A stretch of DNA of 64,000 nt from Firmicutes bacterium TM09-10 (GTDB lineage: Bacteria; Bacillota; Clostridia; Lachnospirales; Lachnospiraceae), in contig QUKC01000018.1 in assembly GCA_003481005.1 (NCBI GenBank), positions 3,007-67,006 of the forward strand, in the 5' to 3' direction. Position 1 is the first letter of the stretch, and each line of letters opens with the position of its first letter. The translations under genes were made by a program, and so were the position numbers. The notes below the pieces were generated by a model. That model made no database searches. It saw only the letters and a program-made list of their open reading frames with translations, and was not told the origin of the DNA. Positions 17,965 to 26,384 of the stretch are shown here, piece by piece.

Positions 17965-19650
17965 ATGGTGAATTATCAGAAATACCGCCGTAATCCGGTA
18001 ATTGACTATCCGGAGCGCGAGTGGCCAGGCAAAGAGATTGAGAAAGCACCCATATGGTGCAGCGTAGACCTGCGCGACGGCAATCAGGCGCTGGTAGATC
18101 CGATGGTAGTAGAAGAAAAGATTGAAATGTTCCAGTATCTGATAAAGCTGGGCTTTAAGGAAATCGAAGTTGGTTTCCCGGCAGCGAGCCAGATTGAATT
18201 CGATTTCCTGCGCCACCTGATTGAGCATGATATGATTCCGGATGACGTATATGTTCAGGTGCTGACACAGTGCCGGGAAGAACTGATCGCACGTACTTTT
18301 GAAGCGATTCAGGGCTGCAAGCAGGCAATTGTACATATTTATAACTCTACGTCCACATTGCAGAGAGATGTCGTGTTCCACATGGACCGTCCGCATATCG
18401 TGGACATTGCGGTAAAGGGAACCGAGCTGGTAAAAAAATATGCCGCAGACTTCCCGGGCAAGATCGTCCTGGAATATTCCCCGGAAAGCTTTACCGGAAC
18501 AGAGATGGATTTTGCCCTTGAAATCTGTACCGCAGTTCAGAAAACCTGGGGCGCAACGAAAGAAAATCCAATCATTATCAATTTGCCGTCTACTGTAGAG
18601 ATGAATACGCCGAACGTTTATGCGGATCAGATCGAGTGGATGAACCGTCATTTTGAAAACAGAGAGAGCATTATTTTAAGTATCCATCCTCACAACGACA
18701 GAGGAACCGGTGTTGCCAGCGCGGAGCTGGCGCTGCTTGCAGGCGCAGAGCGCGTCGAGGGAACTCTGTTTGGAAACGGCGAGCGTACCGGTAACGTGGA
18801 TGTTTTAAATATCGCCTACAACATGTTCTCCCAGGGCATCAATCCTGAGCTGGAAATCGGACATATCAACGAGATTATCGATATTTACGAAAGATGCTGC
18901 AAGATCCCGATCCATCCGAGACATCCTTATGCCGGCAAGCTGGTATTTACCGCATTCTCCGGTTCCCATCAGGATGCGATCAATAAGGGCGTGCAGGCGA
19001 TGAAGGAGAGAAAGAGCGAAATCTGGCAGGTTCCTTATCTGCCGATCGATCCTGTCGATATCGGAAGGGAGTACGAGCCCATCGTGCGTATCAATTCCCA
19101 GTCCGGCAAGGGCGGTGTCGCTTTCGTTATGGATACTTATTTTGGATTCAAGCTGCCCAAGGCGATGCACAAAGAGTTTGCAAATGTTATCCAGAAGATA
19201 TCCGAGAAGCAGGGCGAAGTTTCCCCGCAGCAGATCATGGACAATTTCAAGCGCGAGTATCTGGATCAGAAGGAACCTCTGCATTTCAAAAAGCTGAGAA
19301 TCGAGGATCTGAGCGGAGATGTGGAATCCGGCGAATTCGATACAAAGGTTATTGTGGACTACATGTTGGCAGGCAAACCCGGTACGTTCGATGCAGTCGG
19401 CAACGGCCCGATCGATGCGGTCAAGAGAGGACTGCAGCTTACCTTCGGCATGAATATCAGAGTGCTTGATTACGAGGAGCATGCGCTGCAGAACGGTTCC
19501 AACGCCCAGGCAGCAGCATATATCCATATGATGGATGCGGAGAGCGGACGCGTTACTTATGGTGTCGGCGTAAGCTCCAACATCACAAGAGCATCTGTAC
19601 GCGCAATGTTCTCGGCGGTCAACCGTCTGGAGCTGGTAAAGGGCGTATAA
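17965..19650 (+). CDS. leuA: 2-isopropylmalate synthase, long (type 2) form
   Basis: 561 aa. First committed step of leucine synthesis: condenses acetyl-CoA with 2-oxoisovalerate. The TIM-barrel catalytic part starts with WCSVDLRDGNQAL (metal-binding Asp), and SIHPHNDRGTG and EGTLFGNGERTGNVD carry the metal-binding histidines region; the C-terminal part from about residue 430 is the leucine-sensing regulatory domain. The frame is open 21 codons further upstream, but the ATG at 17965 has GAAGGGAG ahead and begins at the family's N-terminus (MVNYQKYRRNP). No other leu genes are near. Confidence 0.96.
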   Translation: MVNYQKYRRNPVIDYPEREWPGKEIEKAPIWCSVDLRDGNQALVDPMVVEEKIEMFQYLIKLGFKEIEVGFPAASQIEFDFLRHLIEHDMIPDDVYVQVLTQCREELIARTFEAIQGCKQAIVHIYNSTSTLQRDVVFHMDRPHIVDIAVKGTELVKKYAADFPGKIVLEYSPESFTGTEMDFALEICTAVQKTWGATKENPIIINLPSTVEMNTPNVYADQIEWMNRHFENRESIILSIHPHNDRGTGVASAELALLAGAERVEGTLFGNGERTGNVDVLNIAYNMFSQGINPELEIGHINEIIDIYERCCKIPIHPRHPYAGKLVFTAFSGSHQDAINKGVQAMKERKSEIWQVPYLPIDPVDIGREYEPIVRINSQSGKGGVAFVMDTYFGFKLPKAMHKEFANVIQKISEKQGEVSPQQIMDNFKREYLDQKEPLHFKKLRIEDLSGDVESGEFDTKVIVDYMLAGKPGTFDAVGNGPIDAVKRGLQLTFGMNIRVLDYEEHALQNGSNAQAAAYIHMMDAESGRVTYGVGVSSNITRASVRAMFSAVNRLELVKGV

Positions 19651-19695
19651 GAGACGGATACAACAAAAGAAGAGCTGCGATAAAAGCAGAAAACC

Positions 19696-19726
19696 GAACC
19701 GTTTTGTCGTTTTGGCAGAACGGTTC
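19696..19726 (+). terminator. Weak hairpin between leuA and the decarboxylase gene
   Basis: GAACCGTT and AACGGTTC form an 8-bp stem; the 3' side (CTTCATAAGG) has no T tract, so attenuation or mRNA protection is as likely as termination. Confidence 0.35.
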
Positions 19727-19744
19727 CTTCATAAGGAGAGAATT

Positions 19745-20962
19745 ATGGCATATCAGACGCCCTATTTTGTGATCGACGAAAATCAGCTGATGAAAGATTT
19801 TCAGATGCTGAAAAGCTCCCTGGAAACATCCTGGGGCAATTACCGGATCGGATATTCCTTTAAAACGAATTCCCTGCCGTGGCTGGTGACCTTTTTAAAG
19901 GCGGGCGGCGTGATGGCGGAGGTTGTATCCGACGATGAATATTCCCTGGCCGGCGCACTTGGTTTTTCAGATTCTGAAATTGTATACAATGGACCGGTCA
20001 AAAAACGTCCGTCGTTTGAACGGGTGCTGCTTGCAGGCGGCATCCTGAATATGGACGGCAGACGGGAGCTGGACTGGATGGAAGAGCTGGCAGCAGCGCA
20101 TCCGACACAGACATTTCGGGTCGGAATCCGGGTCAATTTTGATCTGGAAAAAATGTGTCCGGGGCAGACAACGATGGGCGAAGCCGGAGGCAGATTTGGA
20201 TTCAGCTATGAAAACGGGACATTTGCAGCCGTTTTAGAGCGCGTGCGGCGTATTCCGAATGTTGAGGTCACGGGCTTACATCTGCATTCCAGCAGTAAGT
20301 CCAGAAGTGTCGCGGTATTCGAAGCAATCGCTTCGATGGCATGTAAATTAAAGCGGGAATTTTCCCTGAATCTGTCTTATGTGGATCTGGGCGGCGGTTA
20401 TTGCGGCGGTCTGGAAGGGCGTCCGCAGTATCCGGATTATTTTCCGGCTGTGGCGAAGGTTTTACAAGAAGAATTTACGCCAGAACAAACAATGCTAATC
20501 GTTGAACCGGGCATTTCTCTTTTGTCAAAGGCAAGTACGTTTGTGACAGGCGTTGTGGATGTGCGTGATATCGGAAACGAGCGGTATTTGATCACGGACG
20601 GAAGCCGTTTCAATATCGACCCGACGATGATTAAGAGCAGCCACCTGTTCCATCTGGAATTGAATGAGGCAAACCCGGGTGCAGAGCAGCGAAAAACGAT
20701 GGCGCACCAGTGCGTATCGGGCTATTCCTGCATGGAAGTGGACCGGATTTTTGAATACCGCGACGGAATCGAGCTGATGGAGGGCGACCGGATTGTTTAC
20801 GAAAATGTTGGCGGCTATACGATGAGCCTGAATCCGTTGTTTATCCAGTATTTCCCGGACGTTTATATCCGCCGGGACGGGAAGCTTTATAAGATCAGAA
20901 ACCGCTGGACGCCGAAAGAATATATGCAGAACAGCATGTTGTATGGAGAAGAACAAAAATGA
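19745..20962 (+). CDS. Fold-III PLP-dependent decarboxylase (DapDC/carboxynorspermidine decarboxylase-like)
   Basis: 405 aa alanine-racemase-fold decarboxylase. YSFKTNSLPWLV carries the probable PLP lysine; HLHSSSKS, YVDLGGGYCGG (phosphate loop), VEPGISLLSKA and ENVGGYTMSLNP match the conserved elements of the DAP/ornithine/carboxynorspermidine decarboxylase group. The substrate cannot be read from sequence. Start ATG at 19745 has AAGGAGAGA ahead; a start 11 codons upstream would lack one. It overlaps the ATP-grasp gene by four bases (ATGA), so the two products should be made together: a decarboxylase and an amide-bond-forming ligase. Confidence 0.88.
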   Translation: MAYQTPYFVIDENQLMKDFQMLKSSLETSWGNYRIGYSFKTNSLPWLVTFLKAGGVMAEVVSDDEYSLAGALGFSDSEIVYNGPVKKRPSFERVLLAGGILNMDGRRELDWMEELAAAHPTQTFRVGIRVNFDLEKMCPGQTTMGEAGGRFGFSYENGTFAAVLERVRRIPNVEVTGLHLHSSSKSRSVAVFEAIASMACKLKREFSLNLSYVDLGGGYCGGLEGRPQYPDYFPAVAKVLQEEFTPEQTMLIVEPGISLLSKASTFVTGVVDVRDIGNERYLITDGSRFNIDPTMIKSSHLFHLELNEANPGAEQRKTMAHQCVSGYSCMEVDRIFEYRDGIELMEGDRIVYENVGGYTMSLNPLFIQYFPDVYIRRDGKLYKIRNRWTPKEYMQNSMLYGEEQK

Positions 20963-21936
20963 CGACGATCTTGATTTTGAGCTGCGGAACGCGCAATAAG
21001 CTGGTGCGTTTTTTTAAAGAAGCCTTTCATAGTCTGCCGGGCGGCGGAAGGGTGATCGTGACGGACTGCAGCCCGTGGGCACCTGCGCTGTACGAGGCGG
21101 ACGCATTTTATCTGGTACCGCCGATGAAGGATCCCGGATACGAAGACAGGATTCTGGAAATCTGCATGCGGGAACAGGTCAATGCCCTGCTTCCACTGTT
21201 TGAGGATGAGCTGGATCTGCTGGCGCAGAACCGGAAGAAGTTTGAGGAAAAAGGGATCACAGCGATTGTATCGGACGCAGAAAGCGTTGCAGTCTGCCGG
21301 GATAAGTACGGCTTTTTCTCCCTGCTGCAGAAAAACGGACTGCCGGTGCTGTATACGAGCGCATCTCTGGAAGAGTTTGACTCGGATTACGCGGAAGGGA
21401 AGATTGCGTTCCCGGTATTTGTAAAGCCTGTTCGGGGCTGCGGAAGCGTCGGCATCAGCCGGGTGGACAACCGCGAGCTTCTTGGTGTGCTGTGCCGTTA
21501 TAGCAAAGAGCCGCTGTTGATCCAGCAGTATGCGGACGGTGAGGAATTCGGTGCGGATATTTACGTCGATTTGATTTCCAAAAAACCTGTAGCTATATTT
21601 ACGAAGAAAAAAGTGCGGATGCGGGCGGGCGAAACCGAAAAATCGATTTCCGTCAAAGATCCTGCGCTGTTTGAAGTGATTGAAAAGACGGTTTCCGCGC
21701 TTTCGCTGGCAGGTCCGATCGACATGGATATTTTCCGGATTGACGGCAAATATTATATTTCCGAAATCAATCCGCGGTTTGGCGGCGGCTATCCCCACGC
21801 ATGGCACTGCAACGTGAGGTTCCCGGAGCTGATCGCGAAAAATCTGCTCGGCGAGGAAAATGAGTCGCAGATCGGCGCATACGAAGCGGACATGTGCATG
21901 ATGAAATATTCCGACGAGATCGTGCGGAAGCTGTGA
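20959..21936 (+). CDS. ATP-grasp carboxylate-amine ligase
   Basis: 325 aa. ATP-grasp enzymes activate a carboxylate as acyl-phosphate and join it to an amine or thiol. Central domain has FPVFVKPVRGCGSVGI (ATP-binding lysine and glycine loop), LIQQYADGEEFGADIYVD, and the metal-binding end DMDIFRIDGKYYISEINPR. The N-terminal part (ILILSCGTRNKLV) is the pre-ATP-grasp Rossmann-like domain. It is coupled to the PLP decarboxylase. Neither a carrier protein nor a transporter is beside it, so the product is unknown. Confidence 0.88.
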   Translation: MTTILILSCGTRNKLVRFFKEAFHSLPGGGRVIVTDCSPWAPALYEADAFYLVPPMKDPGYEDRILEICMREQVNALLPLFEDELDLLAQNRKKFEEKGITAIVSDAESVAVCRDKYGFFSLLQKNGLPVLYTSASLEEFDSDYAEGKIAFPVFVKPVRGCGSVGISRVDNRELLGVLCRYSKEPLLIQQYADGEEFGADIYVDLISKKPVAIFTKKKVRMRAGETEKSISVKDPALFEVIEKTVSALSLAGPIDMDIFRIDGKYYISEINPRFGGGYPHAWHCNVRFPELIAKNLLGEENESQIGAYEADMCMMKYSDEIVRKL

Positions 21937-21986
21937 GACGCAGTGAAATAAAAATCCATGCTTCTGAATCAAAATAGCATGGATAT

Positions 21987-22028
21987 AAACAATAGAATGC
22001 ACGCTCTGCGAGCATTCTATTGTCATGA
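21987..22028. repeat. R1 palindrome, inverted orientation
   Basis: AAACAATAGAATGCACGCTC then TGCGAGCATTCTATTGTCATGA, the reverse complement of the R1 40-mer. It lies 50 bp after the ATP-grasp gene. Confidence 0.9.
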
Positions 22029-22068
22029 ATAAAAAAGACATGTTAGAATGAAGGGAGAAATGGAGCAG

Positions 22069-22305
22069 ATGACGGAACTTGAAGCTGAGTGTCGGCATAG
22101 ATACCGGGTTCGGAGCATCCGGGAGGATGATTACGGCTGTGAAGAGCGTCCGGAGGGCGTTTGGCCGACCGTGCTTGTTGAACTGGAGGATGAAAACGGA
22201 CAGCTCCGTCTGCTCCGGCAAAAGGATCACTATCTGTATGAACAGCAGATCGAGGAGGGCGATCAGGTGATTCTGGAACAGGAGATTCTGAAAAGAATAG
22301 AATAA
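22069..22305 (+). CDS. Small acidic protein, unknown
   Basis: 78 aa from the ATG at 22069. I do not recognise it. It is acidic and looks like a small beta-rich domain: TVLVELEDENGQLRLLR, then LYEQQIEEGDQVIL resembles an OB-like barrel edge. In-frame ATGs also lie at 22048 and 22060; AAGGGAG (22051-22057) is only two bases from 22060 and eleven from 22069, so the start is uncertain. It precedes the glycosidase gene by 31 bp and is probably cotranscribed with it. Confidence 0.6.
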   Translation: MTELEAECRHRYRVRSIREDDYGCEERPEGVWPTVLVELEDENGQLRLLRQKDHYLYEQQIEEGDQVILEQEILKRIE

Positions 22306-22336
22306 TCTGGGAAAGGATAACGAGAGGGAAAGGATA

Positions 22337-23935
22337 ATGAAAACAGAAGGGAAAAGAAACCTGCTGAGACAGCCGGATGAGATCAGGCTGATGACAGGCG
22401 GTGCGCAGACGGAGCAGGAGACCGCGCCCGATGCAGCTGCTTTCAGAGCAGGTGACGTTACAGTGGAGCTTGCGGAAGCCGACGGCAGCCTTGCGGTATT
22501 CGTGCAGGCACAGAACACACCGGTTCGGGAGCTTGTGCTTACCTGGAAAGCTATGTTTGGCGGGGCGGGCGAGGTGCTCGGGGACACCTGGGAACGCGGT
22601 TACGGCGATCTGGAATGGAAAAAGGAAGCAGATCATATCGGAATGCCGTGGTACTTTTTCCGGCATGAAGCGGGAAAATGCCTGGCATTTGGTGTAAAGG
22701 TGCGTCCATCTGCCATGTGCTGGTGGGAAAAGGACGGTGCGGATGTAAAGCTGCATCTGGACGTGCGCTGCGGGACGTACGGCGTGAAGCTTGGCGGACG
22801 GAAGCTGGAAGCTGCAAGGGTCGTTATGGCGTCCTATGTGCTGGAAGAAGCCGATACGCCGGTAGAAGTATTTGAAGCCTGCAGGGCGTTTTGCAGCGAG
22901 ATGTGCGACGATCCCGACTGCAGAGATACTGTAATTTACGGCGGGAACAACTGGTACTATGCCTATGGAAAAAGCTCTGCAAGGGAAATCCTCGGAGACA
23001 GCGCATATCTTGCGGAGATGACGGAGGGCATCGAAAACCGCCCGTTTATGGTGATGGATGACGGCTGGCAGATTGATCACAGCGATTCTTATAACGGAGG
23101 TCCCTGGCGGGTTGGCAATGCGGATTACGGGGACATGGGAGAGCTCGCTGCGCAGATGAGGGCAAAAAATGTGCGTCCCGGCATCTGGTTCAGACCGCTG
23201 TACGATCATTCTGCGGATATTCCGGCAGAGTGGAGACTGGAGCGCAATGCAGAGGTGTTCGATATTTCTGTGCCGGAGGTTCTGGAACATATCGCACAGG
23301 ATATCAGACAGCTTGGAGACTGGGGATATGAGCTGATCAAACACGATTTTTCGACCTATGATATCTTTGGCTGCTGGGGATTTGAGATGGGGACCAGGCT
23401 GACGAATGGCAGCTGGCGCTTCCATGACCATACGAAAACCACGGCAGAGCTGATCGTTCGTTTTTATGAAGTCATTCATGAAGCAGCAAAACGCGAGGAT
23501 CGTCAGGACGTCCTGATTCTTGGCTGCAACTGTATCGGACATCTGGGCGCAGGGCTGATGCAGGGAAATCGTACCGGAGACGATACAAGCGGTGTAGAAT
23601 GGGAAAGAACCCGGAAAATGGGCATCAACACGCTGGCCTTCCGGATGCTGCAGCAGGGGACGTTTTACGGGGCGGATGCAGACTGCGTCGGAATCACAGA
23701 GCATATTGACTGGAACAAGAACCGACAGTGGATGGAAGTGCTTGCAGAAAGCGGGACGCCGTTTTTTGTATCGGTAAAACCGGGATTTCTGAACGAGAGT
23801 CAGAAGGAAGAGTTAAAAGAAGCATACCGGAAGGCATCACAGCCGCACCCGGCAGCAGTGCCGCTGGACTGGATGGAGACAAAAACGCCTGAAAAATGGC
23901 AGACCTACGCCGGCAGAAGAGAATACAATTTTTAA
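22337..23935 (+). CDS. Alpha-galactosidase-like glycoside hydrolase (clan GH-D, GH36-like)
   Basis: 532 aa, no signal peptide, so it acts inside the cell. An N-terminal beta-sandwich-like region precedes a TIM barrel with FMVMDDGWQ (near 240), GYELIKHDFSTYD with the likely nucleophile Asp near 336 (KxD motif of clan GH-D) and NRTGDDTSG carrying the probable acid/base Asp. That places it with GH36/GH27 alpha-galactosidase-type retaining enzymes; exact sugar specificity is open. AAAGGATA precedes the ATG. It follows a small acidic gene and ends before an R2 element. Confidence 0.82.
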   Translation: MKTEGKRNLLRQPDEIRLMTGGAQTEQETAPDAAAFRAGDVTVELAEADGSLAVFVQAQNTPVRELVLTWKAMFGGAGEVLGDTWERGYGDLEWKKEADHIGMPWYFFRHEAGKCLAFGVKVRPSAMCWWEKDGADVKLHLDVRCGTYGVKLGGRKLEAARVVMASYVLEEADTPVEVFEACRAFCSEMCDDPDCRDTVIYGGNNWYYAYGKSSAREILGDSAYLAEMTEGIENRPFMVMDDGWQIDHSDSYNGGPWRVGNADYGDMGELAAQMRAKNVRPGIWFRPLYDHSADIPAEWRLERNAEVFDISVPEVLEHIAQDIRQLGDWGYELIKHDFSTYDIFGCWGFEMGTRLTNGSWRFHDHTKTTAELIVRFYEVIHEAAKREDRQDVLILGCNCIGHLGAGLMQGNRTGDDTSGVEWERTRKMGINTLAFRMLQQGTFYGADADCVGITEHIDWNKNRQWMEVLAESGTPFFVSVKPGFLNESQKEELKEAYRKASQPHPAAVPLDWMETKTPEKWQTYAGRREYNF

Positions 23936-23960
23936 AAAGAAAGAAGCCGCTGCGCTGGCA

Positions 23961-24116
23961 GAATGTGCCAAGGCACATTATTTTTTATCGTATAGGAAAC
24001 TTCGTTTCCATACGATAAAAACGCTCCGCGAGGATCGCACTGCGGCGGAATGGTAGAATGTCGCTTACGCGACCCGCCGCAGGCGGAGAATCCTGTAGAG
24101 CAGGATTCTTTTTTAC
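23961..24116. repeat. R2 element, best preserved copy
   Basis: Parts in order: hairpin AATGTGCC-AA-GGCACATT running into T6; palindrome ATCGTATAGGAAAC/TTCGTTTCCATACGAT; ACGCTCCGCGAGGATCGCAC; a GC-rich hairpin around CGCTTACGCG; and a second hairpin-plus-T6 (24088-24114). The same order, on the other strand, is found at 60106-60240. Confidence 0.85.
24088..24114 (+). terminator. Terminator at the right end of the R2 element
   Basis: GAATCCTG-TAGAG-CAGGATTC followed by TTTTTT. It would stop read-through from the glycosidase gene into the convergent azlCD pair. Confidence 0.85.
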
Positions 24117-24121
24117 AGAAC

Positions 24122-24469
24122 TTACGCGAGTACCGGAAAAACGAGCTGCACGAGCAGCATGTATAAAACCGTGCCGCCGACGATGGAGAGCAGCAGGTTG
24201 TGCCTCCATTTGTGGACGACAATGACGAACAGGGCACTGATGAGCTCCGGCAGCCCATGAGAACCGGAAAATACAGAGACATTTTTAAAACAGTAAACGA
24301 CGAGCATTGCGATGGAAGCGCTCGGGAGCGCTGCGCCGAGGTAGGCAACAACGCGCGGCGTTTCTTTTCCGGCGGGAAACAGGAAAAACGGAAGGGCGCG
24401 GATCAGAAAAGTGCCGAGGGCGATAATGCCGATTGTGATCACAAGCTGCAGGGGAGTCTGTATGGTCAT
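24122..24469 (-). CDS. azlD: AzlD-type branched-chain amino acid exporter subunit
   Basis: 115 aa, four hydrophobic helices. AzlD partners AzlC to export branched-chain amino acids or analogues. FLIRALPFFLF near the N-terminus and YLGAALPSASIAMLVVYCF in the middle are characteristic. Start overlaps the azlC stop by four bases (ATGA), so the subunits are coupled. The gene ends right next to the terminator of an R2 element. Confidence 0.92.
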   Translation of the reverse strand: MTIQTPLQLVITIGIIALGTFLIRALPFFLFPAGKETPRVVAYLGAALPSASIAMLVVYCFKNVSVFSGSHGLPELISALFVIVVHKWRHNLLLSIVGGTVLYMLLVQLVFPVLA

Positions 24470-25146
24470 TTGGAAATCTCCTTTCGGAATAACAAAAGTG
24501 CGGCTAAAATGCCAGCCATGGAAAAGAGCAGGAAACGGTCAGGGCCAACGACGATCAGACTGATCAGCGTGATGCCAAGACCGAGCAGGGCGGGAAGCCT
24601 GGAGTTTGCTTTTTCCCATTGCTCGACAAAAATTACCAGAAACAGTGCTGTCATGGCAAAGTCAATGCCTGTGGAATCAAAAGGCAGGAAGCTGCCGGCA
24701 GCAGCGCCGATACAGGATCCGATGATCCAGTAGAGTTGATCGAGCAGCGAGATAAAGAACAGAAACCAGTCCGGATCAATTCCTTCCGGGGCGCTGACTC
24801 CGCAGAGAAGAGAATAGGTTTCATCTGTCAGGGAAAAAATCATATAGGGCTTGCGTTTTCCCATGCGTTCAAAGGGTTTTAACATGGAAAGACCGTAGAA
24901 TAGATGCCTTGCATTTACCATGAGCGTCAGCAAAAAAGCGGAAACCGGAGAAAATGCAGAGGTCATCAGGCTGATGGCGGCAAACTGCATCGAACCGGCG
25001 TAGATAAACGTACTCATGAGAAAGGCCCAGAGGACGGAAAAACCGTTTTCGGCGGTCAGGACACCGAAGGCTGCGCCGAGAAAAAGATAGCCGAGCATGA
25101 CTGGGACTGTGTAGGGAACAGCAGCCCATAGCGCTTTTCGTTTCAT
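24466..25146 (-). CDS. azlC: AzlC-type branched-chain amino acid exporter subunit
   Basis: 226 aa, about six membrane helices. Family motifs: PVMLGYLFLGAAFGVL, FIYAGSMQFAAI and NARHLFYGLSM. Works with AzlD in efflux of branched-chain amino acids. TAGGAGG lies upstream of the ATG. A good promoter (25190-25218) faces it. No azlB-type regulator is adjacent. Confidence 0.95.
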   Translation of the reverse strand: MKRKALWAAVPYTVPVMLGYLFLGAAFGVLTAENGFSVLWAFLMSTFIYAGSMQFAAISLMTSAFSPVSAFLLTLMVNARHLFYGLSMLKPFERMGKRKPYMIFSLTDETYSLLCGVSAPEGIDPDWFLFFISLLDQLYWIIGSCIGAAAGSFLPFDSTGIDFAMTALFLVIFVEQWEKANSRLPALLGLGITLISLIVVGPDRFLLFSMAGILAALLLFRKEISK

Positions 25147-25189
25147 AAAAATAGTAACCTCCTAAGTTAGTAGGATAAAATGCGATATC

Positions 25190-25218
25190 AGTTTAACGCG
25201 ATACAGTGATCTTGTCAA
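25190..25218 (-). promoter_or_regulatory. Promoter of azlCD
   Basis: On the minus strand TTGACA (25218-25213), 17-bp spacer, TAAACT (25195-25190). It lies 44-72 bp before the azlC start; the R4 repeat begins just upstream. Confidence 0.75.
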
Positions 25219-25225
25219 ATGATTC

Positions 25226-25277
25226 GCAGGAAAGCATCGAAGATGGGATTTTACAAATGGCGCGTGTGAACAGTAAC
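25226..25277. repeat. R4 element, without R1 insert
   Basis: GCAGGAAAGCATCGAAGATG, a short TTTTACA stretch, then AATGGCGCGTGTGAACAGTAAC. The same two blocks flank an R1 palindrome at 32813-32900; here the palindrome is absent, so this copy looks like the empty site. Confidence 0.7.
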
Positions 25278-25398
25278 CCTGTAGGTACATTCGCTGCAAA
25301 ATCGCGGAAGCCGGGATGGAATTTCTATAAAAAACGTGCTAAAATTCAGAAAAAGAACGAGGCGGCACGGAATTGTCTGCCCGGTAAGGAGGAGAACG

Positions 25399-26349
25399 AT
25401 GTCAGAAGAAAAAAAGGGAATTGCGGATGCAGAAAACGGCGGAACGACAGAGACGATGGCGGATTATGCAAGGGAGCTGGAAGCTTCTTTCCGTACAATC
25501 CGGGAGGGCGATGTGATTTCCGGAACCGTCATTGACGTGCGGGAAACCGGCGTAACGCTGGATCTGGGTTACTATGCACCTGCGGTTATTAAAACAGAGG
25601 ACTTGAGCAGGGACCCGTCGTTTTCCGTGCTGGCGGATATCCATGTCGGAGATACGCTGGAAGGGACTGTTGTTAAAAGAGACGATGGAGCCGGCAATAT
25701 CCAGATGTCCTGCGTAGAAGCAGCAGAGACACTGGGCTGGGACAGACTCAAACAGTATCAGGAAGAAAAGACGATTCTCAAGATAAAGGTAAGCGAAAGC
25801 GTCAATCAGGGCGTAACTGCTTATGTGGAAGGAATCCGCGGATTTATCCCGGCGTCTCAGCTGGCGCTGGATTATGTGGAGGATACGACGGAGTTTGTGG
25901 GGAAAACGCTGGAAGTGCGCGTGATTACGGTGGATTCAGACCGCCAGAAGCTTGTGTTGTCCGCAAAGGACGTCCTGAAAGAAAAGGAAGTAGAGCGCCT
26001 GAACCATAAAATTTCCATGATCGTGCCGGGTACAGTTGTAGAGGGGCGCGTGGAAAGCCTGATGCCATACGGTGCATTTGTGGATCTTGGCGATGGATTA
26101 AGCGGTTTGGTACACATTTCCCAGATCAGCCAGAAGCGTCTGAAAAAGCCTTCAGAGGTGCTGACAGTCGGGGATACCGTGCGGGCAGTTGTTTTAAATA
26201 CGAAGGACAATCGGATCAGTCTGAGCATCAAGGCAGCGGCCGAGAACGCAGAGCCGGACGAGCTGGAAGAAAAACAGGCGGAAGAGTACAGCTCGAAGGA
26301 GGCGGTCGGCACCTCGCTGGGCGATCTGCTGAAGGGGTTAAAGCTGTGA
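25399..26349 (+). CDS. S1-domain RNA-binding protein (ribosomal S1-like)
   Basis: 316 aa with three S1 (OB-fold) repeats at about 32-105, 115-190 and 205-285; EGDVISGTVIDVRETGVTLDLG and PGTVVEGRVESLMPYGAFVDLGDGLSGLVHISQIS are clear S1 signatures. Proteins of this size in clostridia bind RNA and may serve translation or RNA turnover; they are shorter than proteobacterial S1. The ATG at 25399 has TAAGGAGGAGAA ahead and was preferred to the longer frame. It is followed by the metG T-box leader. Confidence 0.9.
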   Translation: MSEEKKGIADAENGGTTETMADYARELEASFRTIREGDVISGTVIDVRETGVTLDLGYYAPAVIKTEDLSRDPSFSVLADIHVGDTLEGTVVKRDDGAGNIQMSCVEAAETLGWDRLKQYQEEKTILKIKVSESVNQGVTAYVEGIRGFIPASQLALDYVEDTTEFVGKTLEVRVITVDSDRQKLVLSAKDVLKEKEVERLNHKISMIVPGTVVEGRVESLMPYGAFVDLGDGLSGLVHISQISQKRLKKPSEVLTVGDTVRAVVLNTKDNRISLSIKAAAENAEPDELEEKQAEEYSSKEAVGTSLGDLLKGLKL

Positions 26350-26384
26350 GCCGGCCGTTGACAGGCCAGACCTTTTGTGCTACT

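Noticed and set aside
20959..21936. PylC-like pyrrolysine ligase
   Set aside because: ATP-grasp with an amino-acid decarboxylase neighbour invited the idea, but no pylB, pylD, pylS or amber tRNA is present.
20887..23704. Two long minus-strand frames (566 and 553 codons) opposite the ATP-grasp and glycosidase genes
   Set aside because: Both lie opposite well-supported genes and read like reverse translations, rich in Arg, Pro, Ser and Cys.
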